Shown one piece after another: positions 16,791-27,823 of a stretch of DNA of 64,000 nt. The DNA comes from Bacteroidota bacterium (GTDB lineage: Bacteria > Bacteroidota > Bacteroidia > J057 > JADKCL01): NCBI GenBank assembly GCA_016718825.1, contig JADKCL010000021.1, forward strand, positions 74,355 to 138,354, read 5' to 3'. The notes under the pieces are model-generated. The model worked only from the letters and a program-made list of their open reading frames with translations. It was not told the DNA's origin and made no database searches. Every line of letters begins with the position of its first letter. The first letter of the stretch is position 1. Made by a program: the position numbers and the translations under genes.

Positions 16791-19252
16791 CGGTGATTCA
16801 GGATGCGTTGAAAAATGGGTTCAAGATACTTCGCCACAAAAGCTTCGATGGTGATTTGTTGGTCCCGGCGATGGTAAAAGAAATAGTGATTCCCGACCCG
16901 ATCACCGACGGAAGCCCAAGCTGCAGTGGGTTGACCGACAATCGTGGCGATGCTCACTTCCGGCAAACTGGAGTCGCTGCTCCGCAGGTGCAAAAAGCCC
17001 CGTGGATCCATGTAGGCAATCGTTCCATCTGCCCAAGTGGTACGTCGCAAGGCGGGTGGTCCACCCGCGTACAATGGCAAAGCCTGCACCTCCGGCTCGG
17101 TATGACCGAGCCGGACCGGCCGTTTTTCAGTGTGATTTTGCTGCCAAATCAATTCCCTGTGAAAAGTTTCAGTGATGATGAGACGATTACCATCAAAAAT
17201 CAAATGACCATCCTCGGTAATCCCGAGGCGCTTGGCCTTGCAAATCGTGCTGTAACCCGAATTGATGACGTTTTTGAGATCCGCCTTGTGAAATTTATAA
17301 GACCCCATTGGGTCCAAGCGTTTGACAAAGGAAAAATTGGGGGGCAATTCTTCAATTTGCCCGGATTGGACATCACAACGGAAATTTTTCACCCGCAGTT
17401 GACCACTGAAAAACTGGCAATGGACAATGGGTTTCCCATCATCCATACCAAACGAAACGTAGTGGCCCGTTTCAAGATGCGTCAAATCCAAGGTCTGGAG
17501 TTCATGCGACGTCAGGTCGTAACGGTGAATTTTCAGGACCTTCTTGGCCCAATCCTGCATCAAAATCAACACAGCGCGCGCCAGCACTTCCTCCTCGATA
17601 CAGATCAAATCGGCCTCCTCCAAGAATGGCAGAAGCTGCAAAGCACCCATTCCGCCCATTTGCCAAAGCAATACCCGTCGCGAATCGGTGATCACCGCGA
17701 TGCGAGTGGACGTCAGCTTTCGGGTATTCGTGCTCCGGAGGCGCATCGAGATGGCCGGAAAATGCAATGGCGCTGGAACTTGACCAAAAAAGGCCGGCAT
17801 CAAGTCGTCCACCGGGCGCTGTGGTTCACGGTCGGATGCCTTTTTGCGCGCCGGAAGGCGAAAAAGCAAGTCTCCGAGGTCAAACATTGCCGAGGAATGC
17901 AGTTTGCGACGGCCGCCTTTGATTTCATACAATTCCATTCGTCCGTCGCGTCCCAAGCCGATCAAGACATCCAATTGAGGTTGCAGGGAGGTGACCTTTG
18001 CGGCGAATTCAGGCGAATCAAGATTTTCCAAGCCCGTGATAAAAATGACTTCCTTCCCGGCGTGGCCGACCTCGTTGAGGCAATTTTCCAAGGATTCGCT
18101 GCAATCCAAATGGGCATCCAACCTGGATAGTGCATCCAACACCCCGGATTTGGCGCTTAAATCGGTCGCAAAATAATTGGTCCCCCCGAGGGAAAATGCC
18201 CGCAAAGGCAATCCAACTTCCAAGGTCAATTTGCAAGCAAGTGCCGCCGAAATCGCAAAAACGCGGGGCAAACCCCAAAGCCGCAACGTGGCATCGAGCA
18301 GCACGATGCGTTCGCGCTCCACCTTCAAGGGCGGCTCCTCGCGCCGCAGGTACAACGCCTCGTTGTTGGCCAAGCGCGCCATGAGGGTGGAGTCATCCTG
18401 CGCCAATTCGCTGAGCAAGAGGCGATCCAAGTTGCCTTTATTGGTGATGTCCGAGACCCCACCGATCGGCATGTCGTTGCTGCCGCGCGCTTGCATCGGA
18501 ATGTTGAGCGCCGCGACGAGGTGCTGCGCCAAATGCGCAATGCCGCACGTACGGTTGTCTTCCAGCAATTCCTGAATCAGCGACGGTTCGCCTTCAGGCT
18601 CGGGCGGCGGCGGGAGCGTTATGTCTGCCGGTTTTGGAATATCCTTCAAACCAGTCCGCACAAACGTATCCAAGGCGAAATAGGTCGGAAACTCCCTGGA
18701 TGCCCAGATCAACGGTCGCAACGCTTCATTGACATATTCGCCCGTCTCCGAAATCGCAACATGGTTCAGCCAAGGGTCAATTTTGCCTTGTTTGAAGGCG
18801 TGGAGCACATCTTTGGTATCCAAAAATGAAACGGCCGCGTGGGCGGGATCATTGTCAGGCAAAATGGCACGCAACAACCATCCACGGTTTTCTTGACTGC
18901 GAAATGCTTGGGGCAAATCGTTGATCCGCATGAGCAAATGGCAGATTTCGGGAAATTCCTCCGGCAAAGCCTCTTGAAAGGCTTCTGCAAATTTCAGCAA
19001 ACGTTCCCTCGTGACGAGCGAATCCTTCAGATTTCCTTTTGCAGCCGCAATCACGAGCAAAATAGATGAAAGCGAAGGCAAACCTTGGTCCTTCAAGGCA
19101 TCAAGGTAGCCCTCCAATTCTTGCTTGAAACAAAGTGTGCGGCCATCTTGCCAATCAATGGTCTTCCCATCGCTACCCCAGCGCCAAAAAAAGGCTACAG
19201 GAGCCTGGAAATATTGGATTCCCAATTGGATGTTTTTGTCTACGGGGATCAT
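16787..19252 (-). CDS. vWA-like and beta-propeller protein of a MoxR-vWA-bpX ternary system
   Basis: A protein of about 821 residues. The start at 19252 overlaps the upstream stop as ATGA; the longer frame to 19327 runs into the neighbour. After an N-terminal helical region, a Pro-rich linker (about residue 205) leads to a von Willebrand A-like domain beginning ERIVLLDATLRLWGLPR (about 300). The MIDAS motif DxSxS reads DATLR, and the later TDG position reads ITGLENLD, so metal binding looks lost. The last 300 residues are beta-rich with repeated short strands typical of a propeller (for example LRRTTWADGTIAYMDPRG). It is encoded with a MoxR ATPase, the expected partner of vWA proteins, and probably acts as an adaptor or substrate-binding platform. 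Confidence 0.72.
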   Translation of the reverse strand: MIPVDKNIQLGIQYFQAPVAFFWRWGSDGKTIDWQDGRTLCFKQELEGYLDALKDQGLPSLSSILLVIAAAKGNLKDSLVTRERLLKFAEAFQEALPEEFPEICHLLMRINDLPQAFRSQENRGWLLRAILPDNDPAHAAVSFLDTKDVLHAFKQGKIDPWLNHVAISETGEYVNEALRPLIWASREFPTYFALDTFVRTGLKDIPKPADITLPPPPEPEGEPSLIQELLEDNRTCGIAHLAQHLVAALNIPMQARGSNDMPIGGVSDITNKGNLDRLLLSELAQDDSTLMARLANNEALYLRREEPPLKVERERIVLLDATLRLWGLPRVFAISAALACKLTLEVGLPLRAFSLGGTNYFATDLSAKSGVLDALSRLDAHLDCSESLENCLNEVGHAGKEVIFITGLENLDSPEFAAKVTSLQPQLDVLIGLGRDGRMELYEIKGGRRKLHSSAMFDLGDLLFRLPARKKASDREPQRPVDDLMPAFFGQVPAPLHFPAISMRLRSTNTRKLTSTRIAVITDSRRVLLWQMGGMGALQLLPFLEEADLICIEEEVLARAVLILMQDWAKKVLKIHRYDLTSHELQTLDLTHLETGHYVSFGMDDGKPIVHCQFFSGQLRVKNFRCDVQSGQIEELPPNFSFVKRLDPMGSYKFHKADLKNVINSGYSTICKAKRLGITEDGHLIFDGNRLIITETFHRELIWQQNHTEKRPVRLGHTEPEVQALPLYAGGPPALRRTTWADGTIAYMDPRGFLHLRSSDSSLPEVSIATIVGQPTAAWASVGDRVGNHYFFYHRRDQQITIEAFVAKYLEPIFQRILNHR

Positions 19253-19958
19253 GTCGTTTCTAAAGGGGTCTGTCGAATGCCACTGCGACTCGCAGCAACA
19301 AACAATGCCAAGGGAATTCGCTGCCACGAGCCGTCTGTGTGGATCATCACCAACGCATCACCCTCAGGATTACATTTCGAAAGTACAATCGGTGCCAAAA
19401 CGGGGAATTCGAGGACAAATCCTGCAGGCAACAACAGCCCTTCACAGGACCAAAAAGAGGTTCCGGGAATGTTTGGAAGCGGATGGCCCATCACCAGCAC
19501 GTTTTGATCGCGGTCGGCCACCATTTTCAGGCATTTGATTCGGATTTCTGGTGCGGAATCGACCCAAGATTGAAGATCTATCAGGTTGCAGCGCAACAAA
19601 ACGGGGTTTTGAACTTGGCTTGACGGTACCAACCGAATTCCGATTCGCTCCGATGATTGTCCAGAAAAGGCCGCTGTGGGCAATTCCAGGGGCAAAAATT
19701 GAAGCATCGACGTCCAATCCATTCGCGGGAGGTAGGCAATGGGCGTATGTCCATTTTGAGGGAACAATTGATCATTGTCGCTCAGGATATATCGATGAAT
19801 CGCTGGCAATTGCCGAATCCGCAGGTCCACATTGCCATCGTCAAGGATACCGCGAATCCAAATTTGATCTGCCCGGACTGCGACACGCAAGCCGGCAATG
19901 CAACGCACATGACCCAGGAATTCCTGATCGGCTGCAGCGATTACGACAACTTGCTCTT

Positions 19959-19962
<4 letters not shown>
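19249..19962 (-). CDS. Accessory bpX-type protein of a MoxR-vWA-bpX ternary system
   Basis: A protein of about 237 residues with no catalytic motif I recognise. It is beta-rich at the N-terminus (EQVVVIAAADQEFLGHVRC) and ends near DGSWQRIPLALFVAASRSG. No signal peptide or membrane segment is seen, so it is probably cytoplasmic. The start at 19962 overlaps the MoxR stop as ATGA, and its own stop overlaps the vWA start as ATGA, so it is tightly embedded in the operon. Assignment to the bpX accessory group rests on this context and general composition; the specific bpX number is not assigned. Confidence 0.62.
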
Positions 19963-21113
<1,151 letters not shown>

Positions 21114-21782
21114 TTATACTTTGGATTCTTCGAATGTAAGGGGTTCAAAATCTGGCCAAAACAACTTTCCGTGACTGCCGACGGCGGCTTGGATCAGGGC
21201 ATTGAGTTGCGGAATGCGGGACAATTTCCTGTCGCGTGCCGCGATGACCCGATCTGCATACGCCAATTGCAACCCGGCATGATCCGGTAGCGGGGACATC
21301 GATTCGACCGGAATGCCGACCGCCGAAAAAGGCCATTGTGACGCAATTTCCTGCATCTGGACGACAAGCGGATCCGACGGGGAAAGACTGCGGGCAAGGT
21401 CATAGACATGTGGCAGATTGCGCAGCAAAAGATCCGCCGAATAAACCGACTCCGGCGTGATTTCGCCTGGGAAGGCTTTCAAATGCAGCGGGATCAATTC
21501 AGCGCCAAGATTGCGCAACAAAAGAAACTGCAAGGCACGATACAAATATTCCGCGGCCCAAACGGCGGCTTTTGGTTGATAATCAGGCGCTTTGCGTGGC
21601 AGATGAAAAGCATCCCAACGGTGGTAGCTTTCCATCAATGTTTCCACTTGCAAGCGATCGGCTTCCTCAAAATCCGTCAATTCCGGGGCAAGAAGAACAT
21701 TGCCCTCCTGCAAAAGCGCAGTCACAAACCCCGCAAGCGAGGTAGGGTTCGGATTTGCCGGATCCATGGGGCCTTCTTTCAT
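21114..21782 (-). CDS. Accessory protein, first gene of the MoxR-vWA-bpX operon
   Basis: A protein of about 222 residues, helical, with the central segment WAAEYLYRALQFLLLRNLG (about residues 75-93) and the C-terminal FWPDFEPLTFEES. No motif of known enzymatic function is visible. I place the start at 21782 (or at the next Met, 21767), because the longer frame to 21959 begins with non-conserved-looking residues. It is the first gene of the five-gene operon, ends one base before the MoxR start, and resembles the bpX3/bpX4-like accessory proteins of ternary systems. That family link is inferred mainly from position. Confidence 0.6.
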   Translation of the reverse strand: MKEGPMDPANPNPTSLAGFVTALLQEGNVLLAPELTDFEEADRLQVETLMESYHRWDAFHLPRKAPDYQPKAAVWAAEYLYRALQFLLLRNLGAELIPLHLKAFPGEITPESVYSADLLLRNLPHVYDLARSLSPSDPLVVQMQEIASQWPFSAVGIPVESMSPLPDHAGLQLAYADRVIAARDRKLSRIPQLNALIQAAVGSHGKLFWPDFEPLTFEESKV

Positions 21783-22071
21783 AATGATAAAACTATTGCT
21801 TTTTGGTTTCTGCTGGAAGTAAGGTGCAATGCAAACGATGGATTGTTTTCGGGTGCAAGTTACCAAAGTGTCAGCCTGCGCAAAAGGCCGTTCAAAGCTA
21901 GATATTGACCGCTGAAGCTTGAAATTGGTGCGTCCTCCTCCTTCTGATGGAATCTGCAACTGGGCGCAGGTTCAAATGCAAGGAATGTTTACTTTCGAAG
22001 GCTTTTCACTTTGCAATGTTCTTTTTTGCTAATTTTCGGCATTGGCCGTCTGAAGTAACCCACTGGCCCTT

Positions 22072-22806
22072 ATGAGCACAATTGGCAGTTTTTCATATCG
22101 CTACCGCGTTTTGGTGTTCAACATCTTGTTGGCGGGTCTGATTTTCGGGATTGATCCATACTGGTTCCAACTGATACCTGACCTCAGCAATCTCAATTTT
22201 TACTTGGGAGTTGGTCTCATGGTGGCGCTTTTTCTAGAGTTTGCGGGTATTTGGTTCAAGTCAAGGTTGCTGTTTTCTTTTGAAAACTCCATTCATCGGA
22301 AGGTTCCGCTATTGTTTGGACTCTCCTTCATTCCGCGTTTGCTCATCAGCGGGGCATTTGCCACCCTCGCATTTGACATCATGGGGGCCTTGGTCATTTC
22401 CGATTATTTCCTTTTGCCGATCATTCTTTACGCTACAATGAAGGAATTTGGCGTTCGCTCGATGCTGCTGGACACCGTACGGGAAAAACTTCCTCGCCCG
22501 GGTGGAATCAGGGTTTGGATTGGCGACGTGATGCTGTTTGTGTTCATCGCAATGATGTACGCTGCGATTTGGAAGGTCTATCTTTGGGAGAATCAGCACA
22601 TGATGTATGTGATCATCTCCCCCATCAACTGGGGATTTACAGCTGGAATCTTCTTTTTCATGATTCTTTGTTTGGAAATGCCCTTTTTCTGGGAAGAATA
22701 CCTGCACAACAAATCTGCTGGTGGCAGATGGTTTTCGATTTTCACCGTACTGCTGCCCACCATAGGCCTGATAGGCCGGTTCCTGCTGATGCGCCTTTCC
22801 CACTGA
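22072..22806 (+). CDS. Multi-pass membrane protein of unknown function
   Basis: A 244-residue protein with about six hydrophobic segments (roughly residues 12-30, 42-60, 84-120, 146-165, 178-205 and 220-240). Charged loops lie between them, including IRVWIGD and EEYLHNKSAGGRW. No signal peptide, lipobox or catalytic motif was recognised. It starts 289 bases from the divergent bpX operon and ends 86 bases before the GVxG repeat protein. No functional claim is made. Confidence 0.75.
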   Translation: MSTIGSFSYRYRVLVFNILLAGLIFGIDPYWFQLIPDLSNLNFYLGVGLMVALFLEFAGIWFKSRLLFSFENSIHRKVPLLFGLSFIPRLLISGAFATLAFDIMGALVISDYFLLPIILYATMKEFGVRSMLLDTVREKLPRPGGIRVWIGDVMLFVFIAMMYAAIWKVYLWENQHMMYVIISPINWGFTAGIFFFMILCLEMPFFWEEYLHNKSAGGRWFSIFTVLLPTIGLIGRFLLMRLSH

Positions 22807-22892
22807 GGCTGTTGTTTGAAATTGCCGATTGCCGCACTTGTAGCAATTCACATTTTTATCCAATTTTAAGGCTTGGTAATAATATCTCTGTT

Positions 22893-24950
22893 ATGAAGAA
22901 AATTCTGTCTGCGACAGCCCTTGCCTTATGTCTCTTTGGTAGCCTTGAAGCCCAAAATGTCGGAATCGGCAATGCCGCTCCAACGCAAAAATTGCACGTT
23001 TCCGATGCTACACTCCCCAATGCAGCGACGATCCGGGTCAATGGATTGAGTACGACCACCACATTGGCGGCTGGCACTGGACCGATGGCAGTGGTCATTG
23101 TAGATGCCAACGGTGTCATGTACCGCGGTGCGACAGCAGGTGCGGGCAATGCCGATGCTTGGTACACGCTTGGGAATCTGGGAACAGTCCCTGCAACAAA
23201 CTTCATTGGAACACGTGATGCACAAGACTTTGTCACCAAAACTGCGGGTAGTGCGGCTGGCAACGAACGCATGCGTGTGATCGGAGCAGGCGCTACGCCT
23301 GGTCAAGTCATTGTCAATAACACGGGGATATTTGCTGGAGATGCATTTTCCGTATACTCCAACAATACAACCAACGGGACTACGCCTTCGATCAGCAACA
23401 CCATTGGCACATTTGCGATCAATGGATATGCATCGGGCAACGGTACCGGCATCTACGGCGAAGTGGATGGTGGCGCGTCAAGCGCGGGAACCGCTGTTTG
23501 GGGCAACCTTTATGGAACCGCAACCACCGCATCAACCACAAGCGAGGGTGTTTGGGGAACCAATGGCACCGCACCTTTGGGTACGGGACTTACAGCCGGT
23601 GTCGCAACGGGCGTACGCGGGGAGGCGACCGGCGCCGCCGGGACGGCCTTCACGATGGGTGTGCTGGGTGTCAATTCTGGAACTGCCGGTGCTGCACACG
23701 GCGTCTATGGACAAACACAATCGCCTGCCGCGATGGGTGTGTTTGGTGTCAATTTGGATGTCAGCGCTGCGCCGGCACACGGAGTACAAGGGCAGACAGC
23801 TGCCCTCGGCAGCGCTGCAGGCGTTCGAGGATTCAACAGTGCGACTGCAATCGGAACCGGACAAAACGGTTTTGGCGTGCGTGGTAGCGCAAATGCTGCA
23901 CCCACCGGTACCGGGTTTGTAATGGGCGTCCGTGGGGACTGCAGTGGAGCCTCCGGCGCCACTTATGGTGTCTATGGCCAATCAGCTTCAGCCACAGGGT
24001 TTGGCATGGATGCCGTGAATACCAATCTCTCGGGAACAGGTCTTTTGGTTGTCGGAAACAACGCAGGTGGAACCTACCTCGGTACTGGAACAGGCACAGC
24101 TGTCAATGGCGCAGGAATCGGCGAATTTGCCATCGCAAAAACGCCTGCAAGCGGGATTGGCGTGGTAGCCATCGGCAACAACTTGACGGGATCGATCTTC
24201 ACGCCTGCCTCCGGCTGCGGCATTGCCGCGACGGGTGCCCAATATGGTGTCATGGGCTTTGCGACGACGACCGTCAATACCAACGGTAGCTCAAGTTCGG
24301 GCACCAACGGCGCAGCTGCCTCCGCAGGTGGCTATTTTGAGGTCGATGCCGCGGCAGTGCCGCAGACTTGGGCCTATGTCGGCGTACGTGACAATGGCGG
24401 CGTCCTTAGGAAAATCATCGGCCCTGGAACCGTGAACACGATTGTTCCCGACCTCCAAGGCAACCGCGTGGCACTCAGCTGCCCTGAAGCACCCGAAAAC
24501 CTTTTCCAAGACTACGGCCAAGGCCAACTCGTCAACGGACGCGCCCATATCGCAATCGATCCGATCTTTGCACGCAACATCGTCGTGAATGCACAGCACC
24601 CACTTCGCGTTTTTGTGCAGCTCGAAGGCAATTGCCAAGGTGTATTCGTCGAAAACAAGACTGGAAGCAGCTTCGATGTCACTGAACTCAACGGCGGTAC
24701 ATCGAATACCCCCTTCAGCTATACAATTGTGGCCAACCGTGCCGACGAAACGCTCCCTGACGGAACCATTTCAAGGTATTCAGACGAGCGCTTTGCGCCT
24801 GCGCCAGGTCCGCAAGCAAAAACAGTGGCTGTGCCGCTCACGGAAAATGAAGCTACCCGTAGTCTCGCCGACGAAGCACCCTCCGCAATTCCCGCGACAC
24901 TTCAGAAATCAGAGCCGAGTGTGAAAATGGTTCGGTCAGCACAGAAATAA
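22893..24950 (+). CDS. Exported protein with GVxG glycine/alanine-rich repeats
   Basis: A 685-residue protein. The start at 22893 gives a clear signal peptide (KKILSATALALCLFGSLEA) followed by QNVGIGNAAPTQKLHV, a sequence common at the N-terminus of Bacteroidota surface proteins with tail-fibre-like folds. Residues about 150-460 contain many irregular repeats with the core GVxG (GVWG, GVRG, GVLG, GVYG, GVFG, GVQG), separated by 12-25 Gly/Ala/Thr-rich residues, suggesting a beta-helical or trimeric fibre. The end lacks a recognisable T9SS sorting domain. The longer frame from 22515 overlaps the membrane protein gene and is not used. A strong hairpin terminator follows. Function is probably surface structure or adhesion, by inference only. 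Confidence 0.78.
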   Translation: MKKILSATALALCLFGSLEAQNVGIGNAAPTQKLHVSDATLPNAATIRVNGLSTTTTLAAGTGPMAVVIVDANGVMYRGATAGAGNADAWYTLGNLGTVPATNFIGTRDAQDFVTKTAGSAAGNERMRVIGAGATPGQVIVNNTGIFAGDAFSVYSNNTTNGTTPSISNTIGTFAINGYASGNGTGIYGEVDGGASSAGTAVWGNLYGTATTASTTSEGVWGTNGTAPLGTGLTAGVATGVRGEATGAAGTAFTMGVLGVNSGTAGAAHGVYGQTQSPAAMGVFGVNLDVSAAPAHGVQGQTAALGSAAGVRGFNSATAIGTGQNGFGVRGSANAAPTGTGFVMGVRGDCSGASGATYGVYGQSASATGFGMDAVNTNLSGTGLLVVGNNAGGTYLGTGTGTAVNGAGIGEFAIAKTPASGIGVVAIGNNLTGSIFTPASGCGIAATGAQYGVMGFATTTVNTNGSSSSGTNGAAASAGGYFEVDAAAVPQTWAYVGVRDNGGVLRKIIGPGTVNTIVPDLQGNRVALSCPEAPENLFQDYGQGQLVNGRAHIAIDPIFARNIVVNAQHPLRVFVQLEGNCQGVFVENKTGSSFDVTELNGGTSNTPFSYTIVANRADETLPDGTISRYSDERFAPAPGPQAKTVAVPLTENEATRSLADEAPSAIPATLQKSEPSVKMVRSAQK

Positions 24951-24968
24951 TTGAAGTTCTGGATATCG

Positions 24969-25012
24969 CAGGGTCGGCCCCGGGGGAACCTCCTCGGGGC
25001 CGACCCTGTTTT
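24969..25012 (+). terminator. Strong rho-independent terminator
   Basis: A perfect 14-base stem (24969-24982 with 24995-25008), very GC-rich, with further pairing in the loop, followed by TTTT. It lies 18 bases after the stop at 24950 and would separate the GVxG repeat gene from the next gene. Confidence 0.85.
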
Positions 25013-25094
25013 GGGACTCGGCAAATGCGGTTTCTGCAGCGATTTTGCCAACTTCCTCAAGAATTCGCTACCTTTCCTTTTCAATCAATTGAAG

Positions 25095-27563
25095 ATGTCC
25101 ACGATGCTTGTCCGCCTTTTTTCCTTTGTGCTGTTTTTGGGGATATGTCTGGGAATTGATGCCCAAACCCCAGCAAACCTCACCGTGCAAGTACATGCTA
25201 CGGTGCAAAATGGACCGCCGAGCATCACGTTACATTGGCCGCAAGACCCCAATGCGACCACGTACAGCATATTCCGCAAAGCAAAAACGGCAGTGGGTTG
25301 GACGACTTCCTTGGGAACTGTTGCAGGCACAGACACGACGTTTACAGACAATACCGCTCTCCTTGGCGAAAGCTGGGAATACAGGATTCTGAAATCCGCA
25401 TCGGGTTACAATGGGCAAGGCTATTGCTATGCCGGCATCGAAAAGCCTTCACAGGATTATTTCGGGAAGCTTCTGTTGGTCGTGGACACCACTTTTGCCA
25501 CAGGACTGGCATCCGAATTGGCAAGATTGGAGGAAGATTTGTGGGGGGACGGCTGGCAGGTGATTCGCATCGCGGTGGATCGCAACGATTCAGTCCCCAA
25601 TGTTAAAGCAAGGATTCAAAACGAATGGCTTGCAGATCCCGCGAATGTGCGTTCGGTGTTTTTATTCGGCCATGTGCCCGTTCCCTATTCCGGAAATTTA
25701 AATCCTGATGGGCATCCAGACCACCAAGGTGCTTGGCCTGCCGACGTATACTATGGCGAAATGAACGGTGCTTGGACCGACAATACGGTCAACAACATCA
25801 ATGCCGCAAGACCACAAAACCGCAATACATTGGGTGACGGGAAGTTTGACAATTCGATCATCCCTGGGGATGTGGAACTGGAAGTGGGTCGGGTGGATTT
25901 TGCCAACATGCCTGCTTTTGTTGAAGGTGAAGAGGCGCTTTTGCGGCGATACTTGGAAAAAGACCATGCTTGGCGCATGAAAGCCTTCACTGTTGCCGAT
26001 TCGGGAGTGGTGGACGACAACTTCGGATTCTTTGGCGGCGAGGCTTTTGCGACGAGTGGATGGCGGAATATGGCGCCCTTGATCGGTTCCAATCATACGT
26101 ATGCAGGGGATTTTCGCACGGATTTATCTGCGCGCGACCACCTCTGGGCCTATGGATGCGGCGGAGGATGGTATCAAGGCGCAGGCGGGGTCGGATCAAC
26201 AACGGATTTTGCAGGGGACAGCTTGCGTGGCGTTTTTTCGATGATATTCGGATCGTATCATGGCGATTGGGACAGCGACGACAACTTCATGCGTGCAGCT
26301 TTGGCGAGCAAGGGGCATATTTTGAGCTGTGCCTGGGCCGGTCGCCCCAATTGGCATTTTCAACACATGGGACTTGGCGAACCCATTGGCAATTCGGCGC
26401 GGGTGACCCAAAACAACTTCAGTACTTATCTGACGGGATACGGAGCAAGAAACATTCATATTGCCCTGATGGGTGACCCTAGCCTGCGGATGCATGTTTG
26501 TGCGCCGCCGAGCAATCTTTCCATCCAACTTGTAAATGGAGGGAATTCGCATGAACTGACCTGGACGGCTTCTCCCGATCCGATTTTGGGATACGCCATT
26601 TTCAGGCAAGACACAACGGATGGACGCTATTGGCGCATCGGTCAAGTGGCTGCGAATGCGACAACTTTCACAGATTCCTGCAAACAGGCTGGCGATTACC
26701 GCTACATGGTCCGTGCCGAAGAACTGCGAATGGGCTACAGTGGTTCCTATTACAATTTGAGCCAAGGAGTTTTGGGATCGATCACCAATACAAGCAACTA
26801 TTCAGCGCAGGTCAACCTGGCCTCTCCGCAGGTATTTTGCCCCGGAGACAGCATTTCCGTTCCCTATTCAACGGTCACGGATTTTTGCGCTGGCAATGTC
26901 TTTTCCGTCGAATTGTCAGACAGCAATGGCAATTTCGGTATCGCAACCACGATCGGCCAACTGAATGGTGTGAGTGCGGGAACCATTGCTTGCTGGATTC
27001 CTGCGAATACCCCTCCTGCCCTGGGTTACCGCATTCGCATCGTCAGCAGCTCTCCGTCGATCATCGGCAATGACAATGGCGGGGATTTGGAAGTTTTGGG
27101 TATCCCCAGCGCCAATTTCACCTATTCGCAGTCCAATCTGACCTTTTCCTTCACCAATTCCTCCGTTGGCGCATCTGCCCAAACATGGTATTTTGGAGAT
27201 GGGGATTCGAGTTCGCAGGCCTCCCCCACGCATACGTACGCGACGGATGGCAGCTACACGATCCAATTGATCAGCTCGAACGCTTGCGGAAGTGATACCT
27301 CCGAAATCACCACGACGGTTGTCGGAATCTCTGATTTGCAATTGCAAACGCTTGAAATTTCGCCAAATCCCGCCGGGAATTGGTTTGAGATCCGACTTGA
27401 AGGAACGGCCCAAGGACCCGTGGCACTTCGCATTTGGGACATGTTGGGAAATGAAATGTTGTCCCAAACAATGAATTCATCTTCTCTTCGAATTGAAACC
27501 GGCAATTGGCCCCGCGGGATGTACATCATCGAGGTCACCCAACGAAATCAATCACCCACCTAG
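25095..27563 (+). CDS. T9SS-sorted C25 (gingipain)-like protein with Fn3 and PKD domains
   Basis: An 822-residue protein. The start at 25095 gives a signal peptide ending near GIDAQ. An Fn3-like domain follows (about residues 25-110), then a region of about 350 residues resembling peptidase family C25: VFLFGHVPVPYSG, a His-Gly pair (His389, GSYHGDWDS) and a Cys 23 residues later (Cys412, LSCAWAG), in the order expected for the His-Cys dyad. A second Fn3-like domain, a PKD domain (WYFGDGDSSSQASPTHTY) and a T9SS type A sorting domain (ISPNPAGNWF to GMYIIEV) complete it. It is probably secreted and surface-attached. Peptidase activity is plausible but not established by sequence alone. Confidence 0.78.
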   Translation: MSTMLVRLFSFVLFLGICLGIDAQTPANLTVQVHATVQNGPPSITLHWPQDPNATTYSIFRKAKTAVGWTTSLGTVAGTDTTFTDNTALLGESWEYRILKSASGYNGQGYCYAGIEKPSQDYFGKLLLVVDTTFATGLASELARLEEDLWGDGWQVIRIAVDRNDSVPNVKARIQNEWLADPANVRSVFLFGHVPVPYSGNLNPDGHPDHQGAWPADVYYGEMNGAWTDNTVNNINAARPQNRNTLGDGKFDNSIIPGDVELEVGRVDFANMPAFVEGEEALLRRYLEKDHAWRMKAFTVADSGVVDDNFGFFGGEAFATSGWRNMAPLIGSNHTYAGDFRTDLSARDHLWAYGCGGGWYQGAGGVGSTTDFAGDSLRGVFSMIFGSYHGDWDSDDNFMRAALASKGHILSCAWAGRPNWHFQHMGLGEPIGNSARVTQNNFSTYLTGYGARNIHIALMGDPSLRMHVCAPPSNLSIQLVNGGNSHELTWTASPDPILGYAIFRQDTTDGRYWRIGQVAANATTFTDSCKQAGDYRYMVRAEELRMGYSGSYYNLSQGVLGSITNTSNYSAQVNLASPQVFCPGDSISVPYSTVTDFCAGNVFSVELSDSNGNFGIATTIGQLNGVSAGTIACWIPANTPPALGYRIRIVSSSPSIIGNDNGGDLEVLGIPSANFTYSQSNLTFSFTNSSVGASAQTWYFGDGDSSSQASPTHTYATDGSYTIQLISSNACGSDTSEITTTVVGISDLQLQTLEISPNPAGNWFEIRLEGTAQGPVALRIWDMLGNEMLSQTMNSSSLRIETGNWPRGMYIIEVTQRNQSPT

Positions 27564-27823
27564 CACACCAAGGGTTGGGTTCCTGATGACCTCTTATCAG
27601 TAACATTGGTAGTGAAACCATTGATGCCTTGGTTCCGGTTGAATCTGAAAGTACCTCCATCAAAATTGGGATTCCACTGCCCGTCCTTGGAGTTTTTTCA
27701 CATCGTAGGAGGTAGGAATTCGCAGTCTCAACCTCAATCATGGTTCTCCACTTTCACAAAAAAGGTGCGCGTATCGATTTTCCGCCAAACAACAAATTTG
27801 GCTCAATTCTAAAAGCACAGAAT

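Noticed and set aside
22515..22892. An upstream extension of the GVxG repeat protein
   Set aside because: It overlaps the membrane protein gene in another frame, and a perfect signal peptide starts at 22893.
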